64,000 bases of DNA from Thermoproteota archaeon (GTDB taxonomy: Archaea; Thermoproteota; Methanomethylicia; Culexarchaeales; B10-G16), in the NCBI GenBank assembly GCA_003649185.1, contig QMRB01000003.1, positions 1 through 64,000 on the forward strand. Direction: 5' to 3'. Numbering within the stretch: position 1 is the stretch's first letter; each line of letters opens with the position of its first letter. The notes beneath the pieces were generated by a model. That model was not told where the DNA came from. It made no database searches and saw nothing but the letters and a program-made list of their open reading frames with translations. Positions 17,302 to 26,545 of this stretch are shown here, in pieces. The position numbers and the translations under genes are program-made.

Positions 17302-18483
17302 CTATTTCAACCTTCTTTTTACAATTATTAAGTTTACAAGTTGAAGTGTGATTAATGCGGCTAGGACGAAGAATGGTAGAAGTTTAAGCATGATTGAATA
17401 GTTATTATAAATCTCAATGAAGTATCCTAGAATTATCGGTCCTAGCAGAAAGCCGAGGTCGAAGGCCATTGAATATATGCCTGATCCGAATCCTCTAATT
17501 TCAGGTGGGAGGGTTGCAAGTGCGAAGAGCTGTATTGCTGGAACCCATAATCCTACACCAGCACCGAAGAGGATTGCTGGAATGATGAAGTATGGTGGAA
17601 GATATAGAAAGTTTAGTGAGATGTATCCTATTAACATGAGGATGAGGCCGAGGGAGGCTATGGGGATTGATCCATGTTTATCGGCAACTCGGCCGCTTAC
17701 AGCCCTAGTGAATATGCTTACACCTCCCTGAATACTGGCATATAGGCCGTAGATGCCTGCGCCGAAGCCAAGTGATTTATATAGGGCTGGTAGAAAGGTG
17801 AAGATACCACTATAACCCATGGAGTGAAATGTTACTGCTATCATGGCGCCGAGAAAGTTTGCTTTTAAAATTTTATGGAGAGATTTTAAATTTGAAGTCG
17901 ACTGCCCCCTATTTTTAATTTTTTCATCATTAACTTTTCGGCTGCAATGGAAGACTATTATAAGGGATAGGGAGGAGAGGAGGAAGGTTATTAGGAAGGT
18001 TGGATTAAACCCCCAAAGGTCGGCTAGGAAGCCTCCTATTCCAGGGCCTAGAAGCTGACTGACACCGAACATTGTGCTTCTCCATCCGAGAGCTTCGCCG
18101 ATTCTTCCCGGTGGAGCTAAATCTATTGCTGTGGAGATTGAGGATGGCATGAAGGCGGCGGAGGCTATTCCATGAATAATTCTTGCAGCTGCAAAAATCC
18201 AGATTCTATCTGAAGCAACATAGATGATGGCTGCAGATGAACTGGCTAGACAGCCGAACATGAGCATCTTAAATTTTAAACCTCTATCACCCAGCAAACC
18301 GAAGATAGGTCTAAGGATAACTGCCACTGCTGAGGTGAGAGAGGAGAGGACGCCTACAATTAATGGAGAAGCTCCTAGAGACATTGAGAAGGGGGATATG
18401 AGTGGGGAAATGATCATCATGCCGAGGAAGAAGCATAAGGTTGCCAGATGTAGACTCCAGAGAATTTTATCAGCATCCTCCAT
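17302..18483 (-). CDS. Major facilitator superfamily transporter
   Basis: A 393-residue membrane protein with about twelve hydrophobic segments. Loop 2-3 carries the MFS motif (RPIFGLLGDRGLKFKM) and it recurs in the second half (RAVSGRVADKHGSIPIA), as expected from the internal duplication. Multidrug or sugar-type efflux is likely, but the substrate cannot be read from sequence. ATG start behind GGTGA. No regulator or partner is adjacent; the downstream side abuts the truncated repeat copy 3. Confidence 0.87.
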   Translation of the reverse strand: MEDADKILWSLHLATLCFFLGMMIISPLISPFSMSLGASPLIVGVLSSLTSAVAVILRPIFGLLGDRGLKFKMLMFGCLASSSAAIIYVASDRIWIFAAARIIHGIASAAFMPSSISTAIDLAPPGRIGEALGWRSTMFGVSQLLGPGIGGFLADLWGFNPTFLITFLLSSLSLIIVFHCSRKVNDEKIKNRGQSTSNLKSLHKILKANFLGAMIAVTFHSMGYSGIFTFLPALYKSLGFGAGIYGLYASIQGGVSIFTRAVSGRVADKHGSIPIASLGLILMLIGYISLNFLYLPPYFIIPAILFGAGVGLWVPAIQLFALATLPPEIRGFGSGIYSMAFDLGFLLGPIILGYFIEIYNNYSIMLKLLPFFVLAALITLQLVNLIIVKRRLK

Positions 18484-18654
18484 AACATTTCACCGTAAAC
18501 CTTTAACTTTCATGGATAAACACCAAATTAAAAGTTCCTAAAGATTTAAGTCAACCTTTCTGGACAGTATTGGAAAGTTGATGTGAGGCTTACTTAAATT
18601 GATTTTAAAAGCATTTAAGCGTTACAATTACATTAAATAACGTATAGAGGCGCC

Positions 18655-19419
18655 ATGTCGATTAGAAGAATTTTGAAAGAACTTAAAGAGGGCAAGATAA
18701 CTGTTGAGGAAGCTGAAAAAAGAATTAAGCTATTCGCTTTGGAGAGAATGGAGGAAATGGTGAAACTGGATTTGGGAAGAGAGTTTAGAAGAGGAATACC
18801 GGAAATAATATTCGCTGAGAAGAAGGATACGGACATGTTAATTGAAATTATCTTGAGAAAACTTGAGAAAACTGGAAAGGTGATAGTATCCAGAATTACA
18901 GGGGAACAGTTGGGAAGAATAAGAAAACTTGGAGAAAAATATCTTCTAAAGGTGAGTATGAGTGGAAGAATAGCTGTAATTAAAAGGAAAAATATTGTGG
19001 AGGAAAAGAAAGGTAGAATTGGAATAGTAGCAGCGGGAACATCGGATCTTCCAATAGCAGATGAAGTTAAAATATTGGCGGAAGAATTTGGCTGTGAAAC
19101 TATATTGATAGTGGATGTAGGGATAGCAGGACTGTATAGAACTATAGAGGCTGCCAAAAAATTATTGGAGAATGATGTAGATGTAGCTGTGGTGATAGCT
19201 GGAATGGAGGGGGCATTACCAAGCATTATTTGCAGTTTAACAGATATTCCAGTTATAGGTCTTCCAGCAAGCATTGGATATGGACTGGGAGGAAGAGGCA
19301 TATCGGCATTATTAACCATGCTGCAGACATGTACCCCTGGACTTGCAGTTGTAAACATTGATAATAGTATTGGAGCAGCAGCTGTAGCAGCGCTTATAGC
19401 TAGGAGGAAGAGGAGATGA
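18655..19419 (+). CDS. larB: LarB, pyridinium-3,5-biscarboxylic acid mononucleotide synthase
   Basis: First enzyme of nickel-pincer nucleotide synthesis; carboxylates and hydrolyses nicotinic acid adenine dinucleotide. The C-terminal PurE-like domain is clear: GIVAAGTSDLPIADEV, VDVGIAGLYRT, VIAGMEGALPSI and GLPASIGYGLGGRG. The 254-residue length matches the family. It overlaps larC by 4 nt (ATGA). A lactate-racemase-type enzyme and LarE are not in the window. Confidence 0.93.
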   Translation: MSIRRILKELKEGKITVEEAEKRIKLFALERMEEMVKLDLGREFRRGIPEIIFAEKKDTDMLIEIILRKLEKTGKVIVSRITGEQLGRIRKLGEKYLLKVSMSGRIAVIKRKNIVEEKKGRIGIVAAGTSDLPIADEVKILAEEFGCETILIVDVGIAGLYRTIEAAKKLLENDVDVAVVIAGMEGALPSIICSLTDIPVIGLPASIGYGLGGRGISALLTMLQTCTPGLAVVNIDNSIGAAAVAALIARRKRR

Positions 19420-20648
19420 AAATTCTAGTTATAGATCCAAGTTTAACTGGAATATCCGGAGATATGCTGCTCTCAGCATTAATAGATCTTACAGGGAGAA
19501 TTGAATTATTAAGAGAAGTCGCGGAAAAAATTGTGGAAATCGTCGAATACTGTGAAAAATTGGATGTAAAGGTTTTAGATGTAAAAAAGAAAGGTATAAG
19601 AGCTAAATATGTTAAAGCTGAAATCAAGGAGAATGTTGAAGAGGTAAAGGCTTTAGATGTAAAGGTAAATGCGAAGAAAGTAATGGATAAACTTGATTTT
19701 TCAAATAGAGCTGAAAAGTTAGGTATAAAAGCAATAGATGAATTGATTGAAGCTGAAGTGAAAATTCATGGAACAACCGTTGAAAAGGCACATTTACATG
19801 AACTTGCATCAGTAGACACATTGCTGGACATAATTGGAACAATACATATTCTGGATAGTGAGGGATTTTTGACAAATTCGAAAATTTACTCCAAGCCGAT
19901 AGCGGTGGGCTCTGGAAAAATAAGGATAATGCATGGAGTAATGCCTGTGCCTGCACCGGCAACTCTGGAAATACTTAGAAGAAATAGGATGAAAATTTGC
20001 AATTCAAATATAAAATCAGAACTCACTACGCCAACCGGTGCAGCACTATTAGCAGCAATAGTGGATGAAATGATTGATTCGCTGCCGAATATGAGAATTA
20101 CGAGAACGGGTTACGGTGCGGGAGCCAAAGATTTTCCGGAGACACCGAATATTCTAAGAGTTGTGGAAGGGGAGAAGAGTGGAAACTTCAGGGAGACAGT
20201 ATATGTTCTCGAAACAAACATTGACGATTCATCCGGAGAGGTTATGGGATACCTCGTGGAGAAACTGTTAAATGAGGGAGCACTGGATGTCACAATAATA
20301 CCGGCTATAGGAAAGAAGAATAGGCCGGTGAATATTGTAAAGGTCATTGCGGAAGCTGATAAACATCTTTCAATAGCCAATATGATAATTAGAGAGACGG
20401 GAACTCTTGGAGTGAGGGTGACGAGAACTGAAAGAATAAAGGTGTCAAGAAAGATTAAAGAGTTGCCTGTGAGAATAGGGGGAAGAGAATTTAAAGTAAG
20501 GGTGAAAATATCTAGAGGAGTGGAAGACGAAATCATCAATATTAAACCGGAATTTGAAGATGTTAAAAGGCTAGCTGCAGCTGTAAAGCTTCCTGTAAGG
20601 GAAGTTATGAAAAGAATTTCATGTAAACTGATGGAAGATTTACTTTAA
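19416..20648 (+). CDS. larC: LarC, nickel insertion protein of the nickel-pincer cofactor
   Basis: CTP-dependent cyclometallase that inserts nickel into the pincer nucleotide. Signature features are the start [20 protein letters not shown], the histidine-containing motif [16 protein letters not shown], the [13 protein letters not shown] loop and [15 protein letters not shown]. In some bacteria larC is read through a programmed frameshift; here it is one uninterrupted 410-residue frame. Its end overlaps the convergent S19 gene by 9 nt. Confidence 0.93.
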   Translation: MKILVIDPSLTGISGDMLLSALIDLTGRIELLREVAEKIVEIVEYCEKLDVKVLDVKKKGIRAKYVKAEIKENVEEVKALDVKVNAKKVMDKLDFSNRAEKLGIKAIDELIEAEVKIHGTTVEKAHLHELASVDTLLDIIGTIHILDSEGFLTNSKIYSKPIAVGSGKIRIMHGVMPVPAPATLEILRRNRMKICNSNIKSELTTPTGAALLAAIVDEMIDSLPNMRITRTGYGAGAKDFPETPNILRVVEGEKSGNFRETVYVLETNIDDSSGEVMGYLVEKLLNEGALDVTIIPAIGKKNRPVNIVKVIAEADKHLSIANMIIRETGTLGVRVTRTERIKVSRKIKELPVRIGGREFKVRVKISRGVEDEIINIKPEFEDVKRLAAAVKLPVREVMKRISCKLMEDLL

Positions 20649-21044
20649 TGGAACATACATGCTAGACCTTGTCGCTTTAAGACCAGGAGTACCATGCACC
20701 ACTCTCTTCGTTGTTATTGCAAATTCACCTAAGTAATGTCCAATCATCTCTACAGTTATATTTACAGGAATAAACTCCTTGCCATTATATACATGGATGG
20801 TTAATCCAACCATTTCAGGAAGAATAATCATATCTCTACAGTGAGTACGTATGGTTACTTTCTTTCCAGAAGACTGCAATTTCTTTGCTGCCCTTATCTT
20901 CTCCAAGAGTTTTCTCTGCTCAGAAGTTAAACCTCTAAGGAGGCTTCTTCTCTGGCGTGAGGGAAGGAGCTGTATGAAACCATCCATCGGCATCTCTAAT
21001 AACTGTGAAAGAACATATCCCCTATAGGTGAACTCTCTGGGCAT
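20640..21044 (-). CDS. rps19: 30S ribosomal protein S19
   Basis: Small-subunit head protein. Recognised from [11 protein letters not shown], the block [28 protein letters not shown] and [17 protein letters not shown]. The ATG at 21044 gives 134 residues, normal for archaea. In most archaea S19 precedes L22 in the same operon; here it stands alone on the opposite strand 2 kb away from L22, so the ancestral order has been broken. Confidence 0.96.
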   Translation of the reverse strand: MPREFTYRGYVLSQLLEMPMDGFIQLLPSRQRRSLLRGLTSEQRKLLEKIRAAKKLQSSGKKVTIRTHCRDMIILPEMVGLTIHVYNGKEFIPVNITVEMIGHYLGEFAITTKRVVHGTPGLKATRSSMYVPLK

Positions 21045-21121
21045 ACATATCACCAATGAAAATTATTTCAATAAGCTAACCTTCATGATACACTTATAAA
21101 TTTTACCTCACCTCAATATAA

Positions 21122-21667
21122 ATGGTGAAGATGGAGATAGAAGTCAAGTTAAAAGTTGAGAGATTCAATTGGATAAGAAAAATTATGAGGGAGATTGGAG
21201 CTGAGAGGAAAGGTGAAGTAGAACATGAAGACATCTATTATCAACATCCCTGCAGAGATTTCAAAAAGACGGGGGAAGCACTTAGAATGAGAAAGACCAA
21301 GGATGGAAAATTCATATTTACATATAAGGAAGCTGTAAAGAAGCCTAAACTGAAGGTGAGAAGAGAAGTAGAGGTAAAAGTTGAAGATCCATTTAAAATG
21401 GAGAAGATTATCGAGAGATTAGGCTTCAAAAGAATAACTACAATAGTAAAGAGAAGAGAGAAGTGGAGGTATAGAGAAGCCACCATATGTTTAGATGAAG
21501 TTAAAGGGCTGGGGAAATATGTGGAGATAGAGTTAATGGTGGAAGATCTTGAAGCGGCGGAGAAAAAAATGAGGAGAATCTTAGAGAAATTAAAACTTGA
21601 CAGGGAGGAAGCGATAACAAAGTCATATTTGGAAATTTTCCTTGAAAAGAATCAAAGAAAAAGTTAA
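21122..21667 (+). CDS. CYTH-domain phosphohydrolase/cyclase
   Basis: A 181-residue tunnel-fold protein of the CyaB/thiamine-triphosphatase superfamily. The ExExK signature is at the start (MEIEVKLKV), followed by the basic and acidic strand residues in LRMRKTKDGKFIFTYK, KVRREVEVKVED, KRREKWRY and LDEVKGLGKYVEIE. Members bind triphosphorylated substrates; archaeal examples are poorly characterised. The first ATG is used; an ATG three codons later gives the canonical start. Confidence 0.87.
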   Translation: MVKMEIEVKLKVERFNWIRKIMREIGAERKGEVEHEDIYYQHPCRDFKKTGEALRMRKTKDGKFIFTYKEAVKKPKLKVRREVEVKVEDPFKMEKIIERLGFKRITTIVKRREKWRYREATICLDEVKGLGKYVEIELMVEDLEAAEKKMRRILEKLKLDREEAITKSYLEIFLEKNQRKS

Positions 21668-21690
21668 ATTAACATTTTAAATAGTTAAAG

Positions 21691-22284
21691 ATGATTAAAT
21701 TGGGACCAGTACAGTTATTGAATATAATAGTCTATAAAGGTCCAATAAGCATGAAAAAACTGGTTGAGGAGACTGGAAAGGATGAGAAAGAACTTGAAGA
21801 GACTCTTAAAAGCTTAAAGGAAAGAAGGTTAGTAAGGGATTTGGGAAATGGAATTTTCGATATAGATACAAGTATATTGAGCATTATAATTCAGAGAAAT
21901 GTAAGCGAAAGAAATTTGAAGGAGATTGTTGGAAGAAGACTTCCACAATATGAAGAATATTTGGAGATTATAGGCAAATTGAACGAGTTGAAGCAGCGAA
22001 TTCTCGGTGAAAAGGAGATTCCGAAATTCAAATTCATTAGGCTTCCAGTTGAAATTGAAGTGAAAAATGTAGAGGATGCTTTGGAAGATGCCATTTTAAA
22101 TCTGTTAACTGAGCTAATATTCAACATACCATCTACAGATCCAAAGGATATTATAGATATTTTAAAAGAGACAAGCGGCAGGGTTGAAGAGGATGTTCAT
22201 CAAATGCTTCGCAAATTTTATAAGGATGTTTCACGGCAAAAAAGACTGCTCGAAAAAATTTTAAGAAAACTTAGAAAAGGATGA
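21691..22284 (+). CDS. Winged-helix and coiled-coil protein of unknown function
   Basis: A 197-residue protein that I do not recognise. Residues 1-60 look like a winged helix-turn-helix (PISMKKLVEETGKDEKELEETLKS, then a wing RRLVRDLGNGIFDI). The rest is mostly helical and charged, with a basic C-terminus (RQKRLLEKILRKLRKG). It could be a transcription regulator or a scaffold. It sits 23 nt after the CYTH gene and 50 nt before ridA on the same strand. Confidence 0.65.
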   Translation: MIKLGPVQLLNIIVYKGPISMKKLVEETGKDEKELEETLKSLKERRLVRDLGNGIFDIDTSILSIIIQRNVSERNLKEIVGRRLPQYEEYLEIIGKLNELKQRILGEKEIPKFKFIRLPVEIEVKNVEDALEDAILNLLTELIFNIPSTDPKDIIDILKETSGRVEEDVHQMLRKFYKDVSRQKRLLEKILRKLRKG

Positions 22285-22334
22285 ACAGCCAAATTTAAAA
22301 GGGAAATGTAAATAGAACTTGGAGGAGAAGAATT

Positions 22335-22718
22335 ATGGATAAAAAGATAATTTTAACCGATAAAGCGCCTAAACCTGTAGGGCCATATAGCCAGGCTGTT
22401 AAGGTAGGGGGATTTCTATTTGTATCGGGACAAATTCCAATAGATCCGGAGACGGGAAAGATCGTGGAAGGAGGTATAAGAGAACAGACGCGAAGGGTGA
22501 TGGAGAATTTAAAAGCCATTTTGGAGGGGGCAGGCTACACATTTAACAATGTAGTGAAAGTTTTTGTATTCCTTAAGGATCTTAAAACGTTCCCGGAGTT
22601 TAATGAGGAATATTCAAAATACTTTGGGAATGAAGCTCCTGCAAGGGTAACTGTGGAAGCAGGAATACCTAAAAACGCACTTTTAGAGGTTTCAATCATA
22701 GCTTTCAAAGAAAACTAA
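22335..22718 (+). CDS. ridA: RidA-family enamine/imine deaminase
   Basis: Hydrolyses reactive 2-aminoacrylate made by PLP enzymes. Signature parts are KAPKPVGPYSQAVKVGGFLFVSGQIP near the N-terminus, the catalytic arginine in EAPARVTVEAG, and the terminal EVSIIAF. The 127-residue length is exact for the family. GGAGGAG lies seven bases before the ATG. A T-rich run follows the stop. Confidence 0.95.
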   Translation: MDKKIILTDKAPKPVGPYSQAVKVGGFLFVSGQIPIDPETGKIVEGGIREQTRRVMENLKAILEGAGYTFNNVVKVFVFLKDLKTFPEFNEEYSKYFGNEAPARVTVEAGIPKNALLEVSIIAFKEN

Positions 22719-22721
22719 CAA

Positions 22722-22737
22722 ATTAATTTTCTTTTCT
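22722..22737 (+). terminator. T-rich terminator after ridA
   Basis: The run AATTAATTTTCTTTTC directly after the ridA stop is the kind of U-rich tract that ends archaeal transcripts. No stem is needed in archaea. Support is sequence only. Confidence 0.4.
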
Positions 22738-22807
22738 ACCCCAAATGTTAATGTTTATTCTCTTTAAAATATGCAGCAAAAATGCATGATTGCAACTGTA
22801 AGATTTA

Positions 22808-22834
22808 TTGAAACCCTCATGGAAATAGTTTCAA
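22808..22834. repeat. Inverted repeat in the leader region of the ribosomal operon
   Basis: TTGAAAC (22808-22814) and GTTTCAA (22828-22834) form perfect 7-base arms with a 13-base spacer. It lies in the 329-base gap between ridA and L22, about 150 bases before the operon's TATA box, so it could be a regulator site or chance. Otherwise I see no gene in this gap. Confidence 0.3.
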
Positions 22835-22977
22835 AGATAAATTCATCCAATAATTGAAGTTTAAACGCGACCGATAATTATGATGGAAAAATCTCTATAG
22901 ATTCCAAGAGCATATTTCAATTAGAAGAAAACTGAAAATTGGAGATATAGCTTGAATTAGCATAAAATTAAAAGCAA

Positions 22978-22988
22978 ACTTTTTATAG
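22978..22988 (+). promoter_or_regulatory. TATA box of the L22 ribosomal operon
   Basis: ACTTTTTATAG preceded by A-rich sequence (GCAAA) has the form of an archaeal TATA/BRE pair. Initiation about 25 bases downstream would leave a leader of about 40 nt before the L22 ATG at 23048, which has GGTG in front. Confidence 0.5.
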
Positions 22989-23047
22989 GGTGTATTTTAA
23001 GATTGGATGGCTAAAAATATGCGTATCGAGGAGTATGGTGAAATAGA

Positions 23048-23512
23048 ATGCCCAGTTGGGACTACTCGATTAAAAATTTGGATCCGGATAGAACCGCGAT
23101 AGCGAGCGGTAGAGATCTTCGCATTTCATATAAGGCGGCATATGAAATCTGTAATTTTATAAGGGGAATGCCCCTATCTAAAGCTCAAGCTTATCTTGAA
23201 GAAGTAGTAAAGAAAAAAAAGCCGATACCCTTCAAAAGGTATACTGGAAAAGCAGCGCATCATGGAGGGATGGAGGGATGGGCAATATTGAGATATCCTG
23301 TGAAAGCTGCAAGGGAAATTCTCAAACTCCTTAAAAATGTTGAGGCAAACGCAGAGTTTAAAGGTTTGGATACTGAGAAGTTAAAGATAATTCATATAGC
23401 TGCAATGAAGGGTCCTAAAATGAAGAAATATATTGAAAGAGCATTTGGCAGATCGTCACCATTCTTTGAGCAACTCACCCACATAGAGGTAGCTGTATCG
23501 GAGGAGGAGTGA
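23048..23512 (+). CDS. rpl22: 50S ribosomal protein L22
   Basis: Large-subunit exit-tunnel protein, 154 residues. Conserved blocks: RDLRISYKAAYEICNFIRG, the histidine-rich loop YTGKAAHHGGMEGWA and IIHIAAMKGPKMKKYI with the C-terminal AFGRSSPFFEQLTHIEV. First gene of a plus-strand cluster that runs to Cbf5. L3, L4, L23, L2 and S19, which normally precede it, are not upstream. Confidence 0.95.
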   Translation: MPSWDYSIKNLDPDRTAIASGRDLRISYKAAYEICNFIRGMPLSKAQAYLEEVVKKKKPIPFKRYTGKAAHHGGMEGWAILRYPVKAAREILKLLKNVEANAEFKGLDTEKLKIIHIAAMKGPKMKKYIERAFGRSSPFFEQLTHIEVAVSEEE

Positions 23513-23513
23513 A

Positions 23514-24137
23514 ATGTCAAATGTGAAAAGGTTCTTCGTCTCTGAGGGTATGAGGAGGATGGAGATCGATGAATTTTTAACTGCAAGGTTGAGGAGGGCA
23601 GGCTATGCTGGAGTTGAAATGCAGAAGACTCCCCTTGGAACTAGAATAACAATTTATGCGGAAAGGCCGGGCGTAGTCATTGGAAGAGGAGGAGTGAATA
23701 TAAAGGAACTCTCCGAAATCTTAGAGAAAAGATTTGGAGTTGAAAATCCACAGATAGCTGTAGCCCAAGTACAGATTCCAGAGCTAAATGCGAGAATAAT
23801 GGCTTTGAGGATAGGGAGAGCTATGGAGAGGGGAATACACTTTAGAAGGGCAGCGTTCATAGCGTTGAGACAGATCATGGAGGCAGGTGCAAAAGGAGTG
23901 GAAATCATAATAAACGGTAAATTAAGATCTGAGAGAGCTAGATATGAAAAATTAAAGGCAGGGGAACTGCTAAAATCTGGAAAGCCGAAAGAAGAATTAG
24001 TGGATGAAGCTGTAATATACATTTCCCTTAAACCGGGAATATATGGAATAAAGGTTAGGATAATGCCTCCTGTAAAGACTCCTGACGACATCGCCATAAA
24101 AGAAAAAGTGGAGGTGGAGAATGTTGCCAATACTTAG
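23514..24137 (+). CDS. rps3: 30S ribosomal protein S3
   Basis: Small-subunit mRNA-entry protein with a KH domain, 207 residues. The KH loop is seen in RPGVVIGRGGVNIKELSEIL, with the archaeal N-terminus (FFVSEGMRRMEIDEFL) and C-terminal domain KPGIYGIKVRIMPP. It begins one base after L22 and overlaps L29 by 17 nt, so translation is coupled along the cluster. Confidence 0.96.
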   Translation: MSNVKRFFVSEGMRRMEIDEFLTARLRRAGYAGVEMQKTPLGTRITIYAERPGVVIGRGGVNIKELSEILEKRFGVENPQIAVAQVQIPELNARIMALRIGRAMERGIHFRRAAFIALRQIMEAGAKGVEIIINGKLRSERARYEKLKAGELLKSGKPKEELVDEAVIYISLKPGIYGIKVRIMPPVKTPDDIAIKEKVEVENVANT

Positions 24138-24345
24138 ATCAAGCGAAATAAGAAAAATGAAACCTGAAGAGAGAAGAAGAAAATTGGATGAGCTGAGAGC
24201 GGAACTGGCAAAGGCTAGAGCTGTAGCATCTAGTGGAGCTCCAATGGACAATCCTAAGAAGATTAGAGAGCTGAAAAAGGCAATAGCAAGAATATTGACA
24301 ATAGAGAATGAGGAGAGAATAACCCATAGGAGGAGGAAGCGTTGA
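24121..24345 (+). CDS. rpl29: 50S ribosomal protein L29
   Basis: Small helical-hairpin protein of 74 residues: LRSSEIRKMKPEERRRKLDE, then AELAKARAVASSG and KKIRELKKAIARILTI. The ATG at 24121 has GGAGG upstream, inside the S3 gene. Normal position after S3. Confidence 0.93.
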   Translation: MLPILRSSEIRKMKPEERRRKLDELRAELAKARAVASSGAPMDNPKKIRELKKAIARILTIENEERITHRRRKR

Positions 24346-24626
24346 AGATTACGGCTAGAAATATCATAATGCATGAGCTTATAGGTTTGGAGGTTAAGGT
24401 AGCGGAGAGTACTCATCAAGGCTACCTTAATATTAAGGGGAAAATTGTGGATGAAACTATGAAAACTTTGAAAATAATGCAGGATGGGAAAATAAAGACT
24501 GTGCCTAAAGCTTCATGCAAATTCATCTTTAAACTTCCCGATGGAGAGAATGTTTTGGTTGATGGAAGAAGAATACTTGCAAGACCTGAAGATAGAGTTA
24601 AAAGAATACCTAGGAGGCGATGGTGA
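24342..24626 (+). CDS. rnp1: RNase P protein component 1 (Pop4/Rpp29)
   Basis: Protein subunit of RNase P, which trims tRNA 5' leaders. The Sm-like barrel is seen in [31 protein letters not shown] and [21 protein letters not shown] start four bases after AGGAGGA. The gene sits between L29 and S17, its usual place in archaeal ribosomal operons. Confidence 0.92.
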   Translation: MKITARNIIMHELIGLEVKVAESTHQGYLNIKGKIVDETMKTLKIMQDGKIKTVPKASCKFIFKLPDGENVLVDGRRILARPEDRVKRIPRRRW

Positions 24627-24628
24627 GA

Positions 24629-24958
24629 ATGGTTGCTAGAAATATAGGAGTGCCGGGTGTTAATCCTCCTGAAAGGGAATGTGAAGATCCATTCTGCCCA
24701 TTCCATGGAAAAATCAGTGTTAGAGGAAGAATAATAGAGGGAATTGTTGTAAGCGCTAAGATGCATAGAACAGTAGTTGTCCAAAGGGATTATTTGAAAT
24801 ATGATCCGAAATATAAGAGATATGAGAAGAGAAGATCGAGGATTCATGCTCATAATCCACCTTGCATAAATGCCAAGGAGGGGGATAAAGTTAAAATAAT
24901 GGAATGCCGCCCATTAAGCAAGACAGTATCATATGTTGTAATATTTAAGAGGGGATAG
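24629..24958 (+). CDS. rps17: 30S ribosomal protein S17
   Basis: OB-fold rRNA-binding protein. The archaeal N-terminal zinc-like motif ([11 protein letters not shown]), [21 protein letters not shown] and the end [14 protein letters not shown] are all present. I prefer the ATG at 24629, since AGGAGG would be only two bases from the first ATG at 24620. It overlaps or abuts Rnp1. Confidence 0.94.
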   Translation: MVARNIGVPGVNPPERECEDPFCPFHGKISVRGRIIEGIVVSAKMHRTVVVQRDYLKYDPKYKRYEKRRSRIHAHNPPCINAKEGDKVKIMECRPLSKTVSYVVIFKRG

Positions 24959-24961
24959 TGA

Positions 24962-25390
24962 ATGGCTAAGAGGGGGAGAAGGGCAACTGTAGGAATTTCA
25001 TATCGCCACGGAGTCAGTGCAGGTCTACCTGTAGGGGCATTTCTGAAATGCGCGGATAACAGTGGAGCAAAAGTAGTGCAGATTATTGGAGTTGTACACA
25101 CAAAGACTAGGCATAGAAGACTTCCACATGCATCAGTTGGAGACATGGTGATAGTTTCGGTTAAAAGGGGAACTCCTGAGATGCGGAGGCAGATTCTAAG
25201 AGCAGTGGTGGTGCGTCAGAGAAAACCATATAGAAGACTTGACGGAAATTGGATTCAATTTGAGGATAATGCAGCTGTGATAGTTTCACCGGAAGGAGAT
25301 CCTAAAGGAACTGAAATAAGGGGGCCTGTTGCAAGGGAGGCAGCTGAAAGATGGCCTAGAATAGCAGGATTAGCAACAATTATAGTTTAG
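24962..25390 (+). CDS. rpl14: 50S ribosomal protein L14
   Basis: Intersubunit-bridge protein of 142 residues. The blocks [41 protein letters not shown] and the C-terminal [18 protein letters not shown] are diagnostic. Begins 3 bases after S17. Confidence 0.97.
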   Translation: MAKRGRRATVGISYRHGVSAGLPVGAFLKCADNSGAKVVQIIGVVHTKTRHRRLPHASVGDMVIVSVKRGTPEMRRQILRAVVVRQRKPYRRLDGNWIQFEDNAAVIVSPEGDPKGTEIRGPVAREAAERWPRIAGLATIIV

Positions 25391-25399
25391 GTGATTGCT

Positions 25400-25786
25400 A
25401 TGGGAAGCAGGTTTTGGAAAACTAAATCTAAAAAGCCGAAGAAGCAGAGGAAGGCTGTATTCAAAGCTCCACTCCATAAGAAGAGAAAGATGCTTGCTGC
25501 ACCCTTATCCCCGGAACTTAGAGGCAAATATGAGAGGAGATCATTTCCAGTAAGGGTTGGAGACACAGTGCTAGTGGTGAGGGGAGACTTCGCCGGATAT
25601 GAGGGAAAAGTATTAAAGGTTGATGTGAAGAATTTACGGATTCAGGTTGAAGGGGTTACAAGAAGAAAAGTTGACGGAACATTAATTTATGTTCCAATAC
25701 ATCCTTCAAAAGTTATGATAACTAAGTTGGATTTATCCGATAATCTTAGAAAACAAGCTATAGAAAGAAAACTGGAGGCGGTGTGA
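25400..25786 (+). CDS. rpl24: 50S ribosomal protein L24
   Basis: KOW-motif assembly initiator. GDTVLVVRGDFAGYEGKVLK is the KOW core, with RRSFPVRV before and PIHPSKVMITKL after it. The ATG at 25400 has AGGTG six bases upstream; a GTG at 25391 belongs to that site. About 128 residues. Confidence 0.95.
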   Translation: MGSRFWKTKSKKPKKQRKAVFKAPLHKKRKMLAAPLSPELRGKYERRSFPVRVGDTVLVVRGDFAGYEGKVLKVDVKNLRIQVEGVTRRKVDGTLIYVPIHPSKVMITKLDLSDNLRKQAIERKLEAV

Positions 25787-25787
25787 G

Positions 25788-26540
25788 ATGGGGAGGAAGG
25801 GGCCTAGGAGGCATCTAAAAAGATTTCCAGCTCCAGCATTCTGGCCTATATCTAAAAAAGCATTCAAATTTGCAGTTAAACCTAGTCCTGGACCACATCC
25901 AATTGACAGGTGTATACCCCTTCTATCAATAGTTAGAGATGTTCTCGGATATGCGGAGAATGGAAGGGAGGCAAGGAAGATAATAAAGGAGGGAACTATA
26001 AAAATTGATGGAAGAATTAGAAAGGATCCCAAGTTTCCAGTGGGTTTAATGGATGTTGTAGAGATTCCGAAGACTGATGAACACTACAGGTTACTGCCAC
26101 ATCCACAGAAAGGATTAATGGTGCATGAAATCTCAAAGGAGGAGGCGAAAGTTAAGCTCTGCCGAATAGAAAATAAAACAACTGTAAAGGGAGGACATGT
26201 ACAGTTAAATCTTCATGATGGAAGAAATAAAATTATAAGAATTGCAAATCCATTCAAACCTGAAGAGGATGTTTATAAGACGATGGATGCCGTTAAAATA
26301 AGCATTCCAGAACAGGAAATATTGAGCCACATAAAGCTTGAAGAGGGAGTTTTGGCCCTGATAATAGGTGGAAAAAACATAGGATTACATGGAAGGATAA
26401 TTAAAATAGAGAGAGGATTCGGCAGGCATAGAAGCATTGTAACCTTAGAAAGCATTGAAAAAGACATTATAAAGACAAGTTTAATCTATACGTTTCCAGT
26501 GGGAAGGGAAGAGCCGGAGATCTCCATTCCAAAATGGTGA
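25788..26540 (+). CDS. rps4e: 30S ribosomal protein S4e
   Basis: Archaeal/eukaryotic small-subunit protein of 250 residues with an S4-like RNA-binding segment (VLGYAENGREARKIIKEGTI) and a KOW domain (ALIIGGKNIGLHGRIIKIER). Start GRKGPRRHLKRFPAPAFWP is typical. Standard position between L24 and L5. Confidence 0.96.
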   Translation: MGRKGPRRHLKRFPAPAFWPISKKAFKFAVKPSPGPHPIDRCIPLLSIVRDVLGYAENGREARKIIKEGTIKIDGRIRKDPKFPVGLMDVVEIPKTDEHYRLLPHPQKGLMVHEISKEEAKVKLCRIENKTTVKGGHVQLNLHDGRNKIIRIANPFKPEEDVYKTMDAVKISIPEQEILSHIKLEEGVLALIIGGKNIGLHGRIIKIERGFGRHRSIVTLESIEKDIIKTSLIYTFPVGREEPEISIPKW

Positions 26541-26545
26541 TAGAA

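Noticed and set aside
18633-19358. Minus-strand open frame of 241 codons opposite larB
   Set aside because: Low-complexity Ser/Ile/Leu antisense translation; LarB on the plus strand is unambiguous.
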